Source: Kuschelorhynchus macadamiae
Taxonomy: Eukaryota > Arthropoda > Insecta > Coleoptera > Curculionidae
DNA: 64,000 nucleotides
Reading direction: 5' to 3'
Assembly (NCBI GenBank): GCA_030620095.1
Contig: JAUTXW010003406.1
Span: 62,001 to 126,000 of the forward strand
Shown: positions 17,233 to 28,908 of the stretch, in pieces
Layout: every line of letters begins with the position of its first letter
How positions within the stretch are numbered: position 1 is the first letter of the stretch
Notes under the pieces: model-generated
The model's input: the letters and a program-made list of their open reading frames with translations, nothing else
Database searches by the model: none
Told to the model about the DNA's origin: nothing
Program-made: the position numbers and the translations under genes

Positions 17233-19317
17233 CAGTGGTATGCAGTCCATAGAAGCAAGGGTAGCAGTGCTTCCCCAAAAAAAATTACAAAACATCTTCT
17301 AAAATGTAATTTTTGAAATAGGAAACCATTAATTTAGTTTATATTATCTTAATTATCAAGCCCATAATAAATGCGGCCTTGACTCCGACCCAGCCACAAT
17401 AGAATATCGAATAGAATTTATGCGGGCCGCTAGCTTCTCTGTAGCCAAGTCTAATATAATTGATTTCCTGTGAATCGAGCCATAGGTTATTGAACTTTCC
17501 ACCGGCTGTTTGCGTGCTTTAAGTGGTGGCGGAAGCTATCGTTGGAGTAGGTTCTTTGTTTAAACGGCTATCCGTGTGTTGTGTGATACGTACGTTGCGT
17601 CGTGCATGGTGCGATATGGAAGGCAATAATACGGACGTGGATATGCAAATACCGTCAACTTCGGCCGTCAGTAATAACGTTGAAAATGTTGGAGAATTTA
17701 GTAAGAAGAGTGTGTGTGAATGTGTGGTGTGTGTCTTAATAAAAGGATTTTCAACATTAAACTTCGCTGATAAGCTTCAAATAATTTCCCAAGGAAGGGC
17801 AAAACCGCCTATGAAAAATTTAACCACAAAAATGAAAAACTGTATTAGACATTTTTATCCGGAAAAACAATACTAACAATTTAAATGGCTAACAGGGTGT
17901 GAAAATATAAGTAAATTATTTTGTTGGCCATGTTTACTTTTTAAAAATGAAAAAGGTTTCTGGAATAAAACTGGTTTTTCCGATTTAAACAATTTCCATA
18001 AAGCTGTAAAAAGACACATTATGTCCAAAGCGCATTTACAGGCCGTCATAAAAGAAAAAGCCTTCGGCAAAACTAGAATTGAACACGCCCTTAATAAACA
18101 GTTGGAGATTAGGCACCGCCAACACAATGAACTAGTCGATTAAAATAAGCAAATATTAAGAAGACTTATCGATGTTGTTTGTTTTCTCGGACAGTACGAA
18201 TTGGGATTTAGAGGTTGTGATGAAACAAGGGTTTCTTCAAATAGAGGAAATTTTCAAGATTTACTTAGTTTAATCGCTAAATATGATGATTGTTTAAAAA
18301 ATCATTTAGAGGAGTGTAGCGTTTTTCGCGGAACGTCGAATCGAATCCAGAATGATTTAATTTCCGCTGTTGCAACCATTATTCTAAAAAGAATTAAGCC
18401 GGAGATTGGCGAGGGGCGGTTCATTGCTATTGTTCTGGACGAAACAACTGATATCTCCAATTTTAGCCAATTATCGATAGTAATACGCTACGTTAAAACA
18501 GACGGAAGTATTCAAGAGCGATTTTTAGGTTTTAAGAATGTGTCCGAAAATCGTACAGCAAATGCATTATATACCGTAGTTTATAACGTTACTAAAGAAA
18601 TTAATGGAAAGAAAAAATTAGTTGCTCAGAGCTATGATGGAGCTGCAGTGATGGCAGGATAATTAAGGGGTCTGCAAGCTAAAGTTCGAGAAACTTTCCC
18701 AAGTGCTGTGTTTGTCCATTGTTTTCCTCATAAATTAAATTTAGTTTTATTCCAGTCCATCAATCACATTAAAGAGTATAAAGTATTTTTCGTTACTTTA
18801 AGTGTTTACATTGTCCACAACCGATTGCCCAAAGTAGCTCCTACTAGGTGGAACTATAATGGAAGACTTGTGTTAACAGTATCTGAAAATCGTGAATCAC
18901 TGATTGAACTATTTGAGAATATAAAAGAAAATACTGAAACGTGGGACTCAGAAGCAATAAATAGTTCGACGGTATTTTTGGACTGTTTGAAACGAGATTT
19001 TAATTATTTGTTGAACATATTTTCAGAAAGATTTCTGTTCTCGGACAATGTTTTTAATATATTACAAACTAAAACAAATGATTGCTTTTTGCCTAAAAAA
19101 AGTGAATGATTTTAAGTCCATGTTAAAGCCAAAAAAGAGATGACTTTGACCTATTTTGGGAGAAAACGATGACGTTAAATGTAGAGCCACAAGCCAAGCG
19201 TCTTCGAACAGACAAGGAGATGTTCAAACATCATACAGACACCTCTTTTATGAAATAATCGATCAAATTCAACAACATATAAATTATAGATTTAACGGTT
19301 TAAATGATTTTAAATTT
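17233..19317 (+). mobile_element. hAT element 2, right end missing
   Basis: Left end CAGTGGTATGCAGTCC at 17233. The 3' part of the gene breaks at 19317 into a palindromic MITE, so the right terminus and any target duplication are lost. The 17360-17615 stretch is GC-richer leader sequence. Confidence 0.7.
17616..19317 (+). pseudogene. hAT transposase (DUF4371/ZMYM1-like), broken
   Basis: Starts MEGNNTDVDMQIPSTS. Next comes a TTF-type finger region across frames (FKWLTGCENISKLFCWPCLLF; HIMSKAHLQA), then a 153-codon open block (18201-18662) with FIAIVLDETTDISNFSQL and AQSYDGAAVMAG. These are the DE-containing and D-containing catalytic blocks of hAT transposases of this group. After a stop come VFVHCFPHKLNLVL and VAPTRWNYNGR, and finally YRHLFYEIIDQIQQHINYRF, where the sequence is cut. 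At least three stops or frameshifts are present. Known family role: cut-and-paste transposition with 8-bp duplications. The copy is inactive. Confidence 0.8.
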
Positions 19318-19519
19318 CAGTAGATTTGTATTTGTTTAATTCTTAATATGAACTGTATTCGGATATAAGGAGTACCTAGTGCTAAATTTTGCAACTTATA
19401 CGTAAAAAAATATTTAAACTTAAATATTTTTTTATCTAAAAGTTGCAAAATTTAGCACTAGGTACCCCTCATATACGAACGCAGTTCATATTAAGCATTA
19501 AATAAACTCAAATCTACTG
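19318..19519. repeat. palindromic MITE (about 200 bp) at a chimeric junction
   Basis: CAGTAGATTTG at the left and CAAATCTACTG at the right; the arms match inward to CTAAATTTTGCAACTT. A longer version with the same arms lies at 55520-55868. It joins the broken hAT gene to a transposon tail. Confidence 0.8.
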
Positions 19520-20164
19520 AAAGCGTTAACATTAATAACATTGTTACCTATTACATGTTTTACGTTCCTGAAGATTTAGATACGCTTTTCCCTGGTAGGT
19601 GGATTGGTACACGGGGTTCGATAAAATTGCCTGCCAGATCCCCTGATTTGACCCCGTTAAATTATTATGTGTGAGGTTACCTAAAATCTATAGTGTATAT
19701 ATACAGACCCAATAATTTTGATGATCTTAAAGACTGAATAAGACAGGCAATTAGATTGATAGAAGCTCAAGTAGTGCATAATGTTTTGCAAGAATTTCAA
19801 GATCGCCTAGGATATTGTCAGGATGTTGCTGGTGATCAATTTCAACAATTTTTAAATTAATATTAGGCAATTTTGTAATCTAGACATTTATTATTTAAAG
19901 TTAAGCCTTTTTTTAATAAAATTGATTATTTATACAAGTAGATCATGATACATGAAATGTGATCAAAATTTTCCGTACAATCCGAAAAATGGGACATTCC
20001 ATTTTAAAAAATTAAGTTAACTTGCTTTTGGGTCACCCTGGATACATGAAATTACCATAAAAAAAATGGCAATTAAAATTAAAAATCGGCGGGTCCGAAC
20101 GTTTTTTCGAGAAAGAAATACCTGCTTTTTAAATGAATTTATTCCAACCTGTTCGCCCTCACTG
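19520..20164 (+). mobile_element. deletion derivative of an ITm transposon with transposase 3' end
   Basis: Begins with 5'-leader sequence in inverse orientation (TTAACATTAATAACATTGTT), then jumps into the last ~90 transposase codons (19567-19860): FPGRWIGTRGS, ARSPDLTPL, DRLGYCQDVAGDHFQQFLN and a stop. The third catalytic Asp (PLD) has become Asn and a stop follows shortly after. It ends in a terminal repeat with CACCCTGGATA inside and CTCACTG-TA outside. The same odd junction recurs at about 55920. Confidence 0.75.
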
Positions 20165-21587
20165 TATATAATTTGGAAAAAAAAGTATGCATGTTATCAT
20201 GTTTCATATGGTTTTCGGAGTTTTTAATGGCAGAAGTTCAATTTAACTCATCTTTTTAAATTTAGACAATTTTTATAATACTAATAGGGTGATTCTGGCC
20301 AAATTTCATATGCAAAAGACCGATTGGCTACTTTATTAGACACCTCGAAAATTTTAACCAAAGCTTCAAAATTTTAGATTCTATAAATTGTATAAAGGAT
20401 GAAATACTTTTTTTATAAAAAAAAGGACGAAACGAATCGTTGCGATCGTATACATTAACAACTGTCAAAAATGTATAAGGTTGTCATTAAGAACAGGACC
20501 AAACATGCATTTACACCAAAAATGCATGTATCCCACTTCACCCTACCATGAAGTTCTATAATATCACTTTGCTTCTTTGGCAGCCTTTCGTTAAAAAATA
20601 TCTTTGGTGATAGACTTCTATTTTTTTATACTGTTTGTATCTTTGCAATACCACTTAATCCTCTTTTCTATGATTTTAAAGATTATTTCGTATTTTATAG
20701 TACCTGGTATTATTAATGCTATCACTATTATTATTTACAAATACAGCTATTGACAGTATTGTATTCAATATGGATTTCCGCTGCCTCAAGAAGATACCAA
20801 TCGAACAAGCATTGCTAATATGACTAAAAGCGCAGCTTATCGTCCCATCGATAAACTCATTTCTCTTACAAAATATACGTGTAGTTCTTCTTTTATTATA
20901 TAAAGTAAAAAATGAAGTCATACCTTGTAAATTTTGAAGGTAAAGTAGAAAACAAGAAGCAAAAGAGTTTAAGAGTGCACAGCGGGCAGCCCTTTATGAT
21001 TCTTTGGGTTTTTTCTTTTCTGAATTTATGTTATATGTTCCAGTCATAATGGCAGAATTACTTCTTGACATATCAGGTTATATAGACACAAGTTATGTTT
21101 CTCTTATTTACCTCGTGGCTCGGGAATATGTTTTTATTTATTTATGCTCAAAGAGTTTAACTGTTTCTATGTCATATAACGTCAAAGGTCGCACTTTTTA
21201 TTAGTTGTAGATGGACCAAAATTTTAAGTTCTTGAGTTATAAAGCAATTAATACCAATATAATAATAATAATAATAATAATAATATAATATAAATAAAAA
21301 AAATAAATACGGGCTACTTAACACCTTTGTGCCTTATTATAAATACCAATCAAGTTCGGTGCTTGAAAATAATACATTCAAGACGTACACCGAAAGACGA
21401 GTGACAAATAACACTAGCCGACATGATTTTTCTAACACAGTATAGCTCATTATTTTTGCAATGGACATTCCCTCCCAATAATAAAAAAAAATTCGGAAAG
21501 CCGTAATACGTACCATGTTTTAATAGCCTAATTAGAGAATTTAGTGGTTCTCTGTGTATCGATAAGCAAGTGTATGTGAAGACGAGA
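20165..21587. other. no gene; simple repeat at 21262-21295
   Basis: AT-rich. An (AAT)n tract lies at 21262-21295. The ORFs at 20676-20921, 21004-21204 and 21350-21631 show no recognisable domain. Confidence 0.4.
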
Positions 21588-22183
21588 ATGTCGAGACAAA
21601 CGCGCCGAAGTTGCAAAATTTCTCCTGACAAATTTTGTTATATTTGTGGAGAATTTCTGGTCAAATCACAAGCCAGGCTATTTTCCGAAAATGTAAAAAA
21701 AGCATATTTTAAATATTTTGGTGTGTTAATTGACGATCAAGATAAGCGGTGGGCTCCCCATGTGTGCTGTGTTAGTTGTAGTGTATCATTGGTGCAGTGG
21801 ATGAAGAGAAAGAGAAAAAGTATGCCTTTTGCAGTTCCAGTGGTATGGCGAGAACCCACCAATCATTCTGACGATTGTATTTTTGCCTGACAAAGACTGA
21901 AGGTTATTCCAAAAAGACAAAGCACAATATAGAATATCTAAATTTGCAATCTGCCATACGACCTGTTCCTCAGAATGCAAATTTGCCAGTGCCGATTGCG
22001 CCTTTACATTGGCAAGCTATTGATTTGGGAGATAATGGAGATAACGCATCATCAGGCAGCTCAGAAGAACAGTGCATTGATCCCACTTTTGCCACAGGTC
22101 CCAGTTCCGGCGAGCCGGATTTGATTGTTCAAAGTGAATTAAATGATTTAGTACGTGATTTGGGGTTATCCAAGCAATTATGA
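21588..22183 (+). pseudogene. cysteine-rich repeat-associated protein, partial, 1-bp frameshift
   Basis: I do not know its function. The first frame (MSRQTRRSCKISPDKFCYIC...) has CxxC (CYIC), then PHVCCVSC and VVWREPTNHSDDC. The reading continues after a missing T near 21887 in another frame: FCLTKTEGYSKKTKHNIEY, SAIRPVPQNANLPVP, and an acidic Ser-rich stretch ending LVRDLGLSKQ. This arrangement (two Cys pairs, WREP..H..DC, AIRPVPH..LPVP) matches a multi-copy family of uncharacterised arthropod proteins associated with repeats, to my recollection. It is cut after LSKQ by the transposon tail that follows, so the C-terminal part is missing. Confidence 0.55.
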
Positions 22184-22402
22184 TACATGAAATGTGATCA
22201 AAATTTTCCGTAAAACCCGAAAGTAAAGTAATTTAAAAAAATTAGGTTAAATGTCATAACTTGCTTTTGGGTCACCCTGTATACATGAAATTATAATAAA
22301 AAAAACGGCAATTAAAATTAAAAATCGACGGGTTCCAGCGTTTGTTCGAGAAAAAATACCTGATTTTTAAATGAAATTATTCCAACCTTTTCGTCCTCAC
22401 TG
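22184..22402 (+). repeat. solo right end of the ITm family seen at 20.16 and 56.5 kb
   Basis: ATGATACATGAAATGTGATC through CACCCTGTATACATGAAATT to the terminus CCTCACTG-TA closely matches 19945-20164 and 56297-56528. No transposase remains. Confidence 0.85.
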
Positions 22403-23179
22403 TATATTCACTCCAACGCTCGCCTGAATAATGGAAAATAGCTTCATTAAATTATTTATTATTTAATAAACAAAAAATATGTCAAAACATTTTCTTCGAC
22501 TCCGTAATGACTGATTTTGAATTATATTAAAATTCAAAGTTTAATAAAGTAGTTAATTTTGTTGGGGCCAGAATGCCAAATTATGAAATATTTCTACTAA
22601 AAAATGGATTTAAAACTAAAGAGATTAACTAGATCCTAGCATATTTCGTGATACCTAACAATTAAAGATTTTTTTTTTATTTGGAACAACACTTATGATT
22701 GCTATGCATACTAAATTTAATAACAGTATTATATGCAGTTAGCTTCGTCTGAATAAGTTGACCTAGAATGTGCTAATTATTTAATAAAACTATTAAGCGC
22801 ATAGTGGCAATTACTTCTTATATCTTATCTTATTTGGAAAATAGATAAATAAAATTACAGCTCATACCTGCAGAAATCCATTTAAAAAAATCACTTTCCT
22901 TACATAGGCTAAGATAATACAAACTCGTTTTAGTTATTGCAAAGATTGAGAACGAGCTGAATAACAGATGGTAAATAAAATTCGCTATGTTTAAAGATTT
23001 ATATAAACACTTACACTTTCTGTCAATTTACCATTAATAGCCTTAAATATAATATAAATCAAGTTCGTGACTTATACAGGACTAGTCAAGAAGGAGAGAT
23101 CCCCTTTAGCTTCTATATTAGACCGGGTGGGCCAATCAAAACAAAACAAGGCCAATATTTCATATACCGTTCGTTTAAA
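22403..23179. other. no gene seen
   Basis: AT-rich. The 106-codon ORF at 23067-23387 overlaps a transposon terminal repeat and is not convincing. Confidence 0.4.
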
Positions 23180-23341
23180 AAAAAATTGCTCGGACCCGTC
23201 GATTTTTATTTCACAGGGAAAGGTTTTGCGCATATCATCAGCTTTATCACATCACTTCAACCCCCTTGCGGGTGTGAGCTCCAACCCCAAAATCTTAAAT
23301 GGGAATAGGGGTCGACTGGTACCTTATTTTAAAGGTTATTC
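23180..23341 (+). repeat. terminal-repeat unit upstream of transposase D (first copy)
   Basis: CCGTCGATTTTTAT, CACTTCAACCCCC and GGGGTCGACTGGTACC occur in the same order as the related unit at 25450-25612. The two units flank hAT element 3 as direct repeats and probably belong to the 5' side of the transposon carrying transposase D. Confidence 0.55.
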
Positions 23342-25341
23342 TAGGCTTAGGATATATTTGCATTTGCATGAAAGCATATGCAATTAGGCATTTTTTTATT
23401 TAAATGCATATTTTGCAGTTATTACAGGAAAAATGCATATATTCTAATTTTTCTGAATATATTTTTATTTCCCAAGACAAATTTGATGTGTTTCAAATAT
23501 AATCCATAATACTAAAAAATGTCTAGTTGCTGGCAGGCGAAGGGTTTTACCCATCCTTTATTAAAATTATTATAAGTACCCAATAAAACATCTGTGCTTT
23601 AAAAAATATTGATTTACCACGGATTTACAATAGTAAACGTACGTTTTAAGAATGTTGGAAATAATTTTTCAATTCAGTTTAGTTTACACATTGTGGCGTG
23701 AACATCCAATATCCCGAAAGAAAAGCGTTCATTAACTATGGTATTAAATCAAATCGTAAAAGATTTTCCCGATTTTACGACTGCCGGTTTTGTGCTGTTT
23801 TGTAAATATTGTGATGTTCCTGTTACTGCGAACAAGAAATTCCAAGTGACACAACATATAGCAACTATAAAGAATCAGATCCAAAAAAGTAAAAAGTGTG
23901 CTCAGAAACAAATTAGAATTTTCACCAGGACCGGGACCTAAACGGTCAAAGTTCAATGAGGATTTGTGCAAGGTGTTTATTAGTGCTTATATTCCACTGA
24001 ATAAATTAAGTAAACCTGCCCTGAAGTCATTTTTGGAGCAGTGCACAAAGGCATCAATTCCACAAGAATCCACGTTAAGGAAAAACTATGTTACAGATTT
24101 GTACAATAAGACAGTTACCGAATTGTGGGAAAAAGTAGGAGATAAAAGTATATGGGTGTCACTAAATGAAGCAACTGATGTGGAACAGAGATGTGTTGCG
24201 AATTTTATTTTGGTGCGTTGGGTGTAGAAGCAGAAAAAGATAAATCATATTTACTTACAATGAAGACAAAGTAAATCATTTAATTGTTGCTGGATTTTGA
24301 ACGACTCTCTCAGTCTTTTATGGCCTGGTGGTATTAAATATGATAGAGTGTTAATGGCAATTACAGATGCTGCTCCATACATGTGTAAAGCAATGAGTGG
24401 TCTACAAATGTTGTACCCTAAAATGATACATGCCACATGTCTTGCCCATGGACTTCATCGAGTTGCAGAACAAGTTTGTGCTTTTTATCCACGAGTGAAC
24501 GATCTAATCTCCTCAATGAATAAAGTGTTCCTAAAAGCTCCGACTCGGGTAGAAAAATTTAGGGAAACTGCAGGAAACATCCCCCTACCCCCATCACCAA
24601 TTGTAACTAGATGAGGAACTTGGATAAACGCTGCCATTTATTACGCAGAACATTTCGAGGCAATAAAAAAAATAGTCAACCAATTTAATGCGGAATACTC
24701 ACATTATATACAAGAAGCACAAAACGTTTTGCGCAAAGAAGATGTACGTGAGGATTTAATTTACATTAAAAACAATTTTTCTTGCTTGTCTGATACTATA
24801 AAAAAATTGGAGATGAAAGGATTTTCTTTGTCAAAAAGCGTAGAAATGATAAAAAAAGTGAGTGAAACTATAACTAACACTAAAAATAGAGTAATTTCTC
24901 AAAAATTACCTACGGTTTTACAAGAAAATATTGGTTACAAAAATTTAAAAAATATTAGTGCAGTTTTGGTTAATAAAAAGACATTGAATCCAGATAATAA
25001 ACAATTTTTAATAAACAAATTAACAATATTTTTATTATATAGTTGTATTAATGTAATGATTACTAAATTTTAAAAATAGCTAGTTTATTTAGTTCTATAT
25101 ATTAAAATTTTATTTAAAAATACTTTTTTTATTATATAGATGTAATGATTACTGGTAAAAATAGCGTCTTAAGAATACCTCGAGGTGTAAATAATATAAT
25201 ATTTTAATTGCTATACTTTTGCTTTATTTCTGTTTTTTGATTCCATAATAAATGCATTTTTAAGTGCATATTTTCCCTTGTTTTGGAGCATATTTACATG
25301 CTTATTTTTAAATTTTTAAATGCATAATTATCCTAAGCCTA
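23342..25341 (+). mobile_element. hAT element 3 (2,000 bp)
   Basis: Inverted ends TAGGCTTAGGATA and TATCCTAAGCCTA. The following 8 bases are GTTATTGC (25342-25349); the preceding bases read GTTATTC, that is, an 8-bp target duplication with one base lost. Subterminal sequence is rich in TGCATA motifs. Confidence 0.8.
23738..25073 (+). pseudogene. hAT transposase with BED-type finger (CGGBP1-like type), broken
   Basis: The N-terminus MVLNQIVKDFP leads to a BED-type zinc finger (VLFCKYCDVPV, then QHIATIKNQ). The next frame has GPGPKRSKFNEDLCKVFISA, then the acidic block VSLNEATDVEQRCVANFI, where DETTD-type sequences are usual and one Asp appears as Asn. Then come YDRVLMAITDAAPYM and HATCLAHGLHRVAEQV, and a helical C-terminal region (24729-25073). 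There are at least four frame breaks. The C-terminal dimerisation domain is absent here but survives in the related copy at 54180-54274. In the family these are cut-and-paste transposases, some domesticated as DNA-binding proteins; nothing suggests domestication of this copy. Confidence 0.7.
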
Positions 25342-25449
25342 GTTATTGCATTCTTTTTTTAAGGCATTAGGTTTTCAACCGTTTTTGAGAAAATAAGAAC
25401 AATGAAAAGAGAAAAAAACGATTTCTCATCGTTATAGCTCGATGAAGAA

Positions 25450-25612
25450 AATGTTGAAACCCGTTGATTTTTATCTCGAAGAAGAATTCTTTTATGCATA
25501 TTCTCCACGTTGTCACTTCAACCCCCGCAGGGGTGAGCTTCAACCCTTAAATTAAATGGGTTTAAACTTCATGTGATACCTCATTTTAATGGTCATCAAA
25601 TTCTCTTTTCAA
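25450..25612 (+). repeat. terminal-repeat unit upstream of transposase D (second copy)
   Basis: CCGTTGATTTTTATCTCG, CACTTCAACCCCCGCAGGGG and GATACCTCATTTTAATGGTC repeat the order of 23180-23341. Confidence 0.55.
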
Positions 25613-26225
25613 CAGATCCAAACATAAAAATATGGAAATGTTTTTTATATTCCTCATTAAATTTATCACTCAAAAAGGTTAATCGAAATTCCAATTTTAT
25701 CGTTTGAAGAAAAAAGTACTAGTTTTTTTTGTAATTAGTCAAATCTTAATAATTTTTTGTGCTGAGGAATTTAATTTTTGTTGTTTATCTTTCTTAGTAT
25801 CTCGTAGGGTTTTGTCTATGACTATTTATAACTTCATTGTTCTAAAATGGTTTCATCTACTGCAGAAATATTACCGCTGATTGAACTCTATCATCTATAT
25901 CTATTGATCTCTAAATGGTAGATGTGCTAATATTGCAGCACAGGTATTTAATGAAATGAATCTTGGTAAACATGTTCACCGAAAATACATAATTGAACTG
26001 GTAGCAAACTTTAGGGTGACAGGATCAGTGGCAAATAGAAAACCAATTGCCCCAAATCGAATGATAGTGGAAAACGAAGCAGTGGAACTTGATGCTTTGA
26101 GCCACGTCAATATGGACCCTAGATTAAGCAGCAGGCAACTACTTTTAGTGTGTGGCATATCTCGTACGAGTATTCGCAGAATTTTAAAGACGCATTAATT
26201 TCACCCCTACAAAATTCATCTTGTA

Positions 26226-28190
26226 CAGGGTGTTCGCAGTTAAATGGACCCTCCCCTTAACTTTTTAATTTGACGTTTGACAAAAAAATGTCAAATATAA
26301 AAGTTTTATAATTCAATGTGAATTTTTTTAAAAACCTCTTTCTATATGTACAGGGTGTTTCAGAAAGTCTGGGCGTGGTTCAACTTTCCTATTTTAAATA
26401 CCTACCCCATTTTTTTATTGGATTTTTAAATTCTCCTAAAAATTCCAGACATATATTATATAGCATACCCTACAGCTAAATTTAACCCATAAAAAGATAT
26501 TACCGCCAGATTTTTTCTATTCAAACAACAAAGAATTAACAGGTATTAACAGAACTAATCTAATTATTATTATATTATTATTATTATATTAATTATTATT
26601 ATAGTAATTATTAATTATTATTATATTATTAACTACTGGAATTCCATAAGGTGCTGGAAATGGCCTCCATTCATCTCGACACATAGGCGGTATCCCTTTT
26701 TTAATTTATTCAAAGCTTTTACTAACCAATTTTGATTCATATTTATAGTGTCTATACCATTTTGTATTTGTTTTTTTAATAAATTAACATTGGTAAGGCC
26801 CCCCAAGTAAATGTAATTTTTTAAATATCCCCATAAAAATGTGTCTAGCGGAGTTAGATCGGGACTATTTGGAGGCCACTTAATTGTCCCATGTTTTCCA
26901 ATCCACGTTCCATACTGTCCATTTAAATAGGTTGTTACCATCCTTACGTTGTGGGGTGGTGCCCCATCTTGCTGAAAAATTACCTCTTGTGCTTCATTCA
27001 ATGGTAATTCATCGATAAGATTCTCAATATCGTTATTAAGCATATCAAAGTATGCATTTCCAGTAAGTGAATGGCCAATAAATATAGGCCCAAGAACTCT
27101 ATTGTTCTTTATGCCACACCATACATTTACAGATTGGCGACCTGAATGCTTTATTTCAAAAAACCTTTCGGGATTATTAGTGGACCAATGATGTACATTT
27201 TTCTTATTTGGAACACCTGCGGTGCTAAAGTTAGATTCGTCGCTCCACAATACTTTATAAAAAAATGTTGGGTCCCGTTCAAGTTCTTCTAACATTCTTC
27301 TGCAGAAATATAAGCGTTCTCGTTGGTTAGCTTCTGTTAAATATTGGACTTTTGTCAGTTTAAATGGGTGCCACTTATATTTTTTTAATGTTTTGTGAAT
27401 TTTTCCAACACTTTTGTGGAACTCTTTCGCACAATCTCTTATCGAATTAGCAGGGTGTTCTAGACAGAATAAAATAATTTTGATAATAATAATAATAATA
27501 ATAAGCTAGAGCTAAACAGATAAAAATACATACCTTGAAAATATAAAAGGTAATCTAATTCTTCGTCTTCGTTCATATTTACAGTCCTTTTTCGTCTTTT
27601 TAAAGACTTGCAAGTCCCAAATAGTTCATAAATACGTTTAAACGTATTTAAAGCCGGCGCGCGTCTATCGCCATGAAGAACTATATATTCTCGTCTTGCC
27701 ATATATTTGTTTTTATTGTTCTTAATATATAAAGACACAATTTCAAATTTTTCTTCTTCCAAATAAACCATGTTTAAAGTTTTAACGTTTTTTGACAAAT
27801 TGTCTTTTTATTTACTATATTGGTTTCCAAGGATATGAAATGATACCACCATACGCTATTTTTCACGTATAATTTAAAATACGCGTCACAAGTAAATGAC
27901 AATTTTCTGACAGTAATATCTTTTTATGGGTTAAATTTAGCTGTAGGGTATGCTATATAAAATATGTCTGGAATTTTTAGGAGAATTTAAAAATCCAATA
28001 AAAAAATGAGGTAGGTATTTAAAATAGGAAAGTTGAACCACGCTCAGACTTTCTGAAACACCCTGTACATATGGAAAGAGGTTTTTAAAAAAATTCACAT
28101 TGAATTATAAAACTTTTATATTTGACATTTTTTTGTCAAACGTCAAATTAAAAAGTTAAGGGGGGGGTCCACTTAACTGCGAACACCCTG
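26226..28190. mobile_element. DD40D ITm transposon O (1,965 bp), nested in transposase D
   Basis: Ends CAGGGTGTTCGCAG (26226) and CTGCGAACACCCTG (28190), TA on each side; removing it rejoins the D reading frame. The inverted repeats extend over 300 bp (to about 26545 and from about 27905). A second set of sites, CAGGGTGTTTCAGAAAGTC, lies about 125 bp in. An (ATT)n-rich stretch follows the gene (26560-26632). The near identity of the arms suggests recent insertion. Confidence 0.95.
26633..27771 (-). CDS. DD40D ITm transposase with a 74-bp intron, intact after splicing (354 aa)
   Basis: Exon 1 (27771-27534) starts MVYLEEEKFEIVSLYIKNN. The intron is 27533-27460: donor GTATGT, acceptor TTTATTCTGTCTAG, with a TTA-rich tract inside. 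Exon 2 (27459-26633) continues in phase 1, reading LLYFQ then EHPANSIRDCAKEF, which lines up with LLYFEESNENSQRDAAR of element G, so the splice is well supported. The triad is complete: D153 (LWSDESNF), D244 (FQQDGAPPH) and D285 (SPDLTPLDTFLWG), with 40 residues between the last two. There is no stop in either exon. An alternative in-frame ATG lies nine codons upstream (27798). This is one of two likely functional transposases in the window. Splicing could restrict activity to certain tissues, as for the P element, but that is speculation. Confidence 0.87.
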
Positions 28191-28908
28191 TACAACAGTT
28201 AAACAAAGATGACTTTGACAGACGTTTGGAATTTTGCGAGCTTATGAGTGACCGAATAATTAATAATCCGAATTTAGTGTTCAACACTTGTTTTTCCGGT
28301 GAGTGTTCGTTTATTCTAAATGGGACTGTTAATAGTCACAATTGTCGATATTGCTCTGACGAAAATCCACATCTACTCCATGAGGTTCACTCTGAAAATC
28401 CTGACAAATTAAACGTCTGGATTGGAATTTATGGCGATTGTTTAATTGATCCTTTTTTCTCCCAGGAAATCTAAATGGAGAAATGTGTCTGCAATTATTA
28501 AAAGACGTTATCGATCCTGTATTGACAGAAACGCTTGAAAATAATAACAATTACAATGCCAATCAGTTGACATTTCAACAAGATGATGCACCTCCTCATT
28601 ATACCCTTGTTATTCGTGAATATTTAAATCGGACGTATCCTGGTAGATGGATCGGCCGAAGAGGAGCAATAGAGTAGCCTGCAAGATCACCTGACTTAAC
28701 CCCCTTAGATTTTTTTCTATGGGATAACTTAAAAAGTAAGATATATAAAACTCAGCTACAGTCATTAAGTCATTTACATCAGCGGATCATTAATAAATGT
28801 CAAGCCATTACACCAGAAATGCTTCATAATGTCCGGGACCATTTTGAACAAAATCTCTATTATTGTATGGATGCAGGAGGCCCACACTTTCAGCACATAT
28901 TATCATGA

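Larger units (their letters stand above)
25847..28908 (+). pseudogene. DD41D transposase D, split by a nested transposon
   Basis: The part before the insertion (25847-26225) starts MVSSTAEILPLIELYH and reads into a helix-turn-helix (SSRQLLLVCGISRTSIRRIL), with one frameshift and a stop. It ends at ...IHLV; transposon O then occupies 26226-28190. The part after (from 28191, TA repeated) resumes exactly with QQLNKDDFDRRLEFCE. Then come CFSGECSF (the first catalytic Asp is Gly), FQQDDAPPHY (second Asp) and ARSPDLTPLDFFLW (third Asp), preceded by a TAG where Trp is expected. The C-terminus HFQHILS ends at 28908. The Asp spacing is 41. It was probably already decaying when O arrived. Confidence 0.88.

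Noticed and set aside
17523..17876. In-frame extension of the hAT 2 ORF upstream to 17523
   Set aside because: The extra 31 residues have no similarity to hAT starts; MEGNNTDVD at 17616 is the more natural start.
18201..19109. Domesticated hAT gene (ZMYM1-like host gene)
   Set aside because: Stops and frameshifts interrupt the conserved blocks and no intron placement repairs them by eye.
25440..25475. GATGAAGAAAATGTTGAAACCCG as a further hammerhead-like motif
   Set aside because: No CTGANGA core, no stem II pairing and no palindrome after GAAAC.
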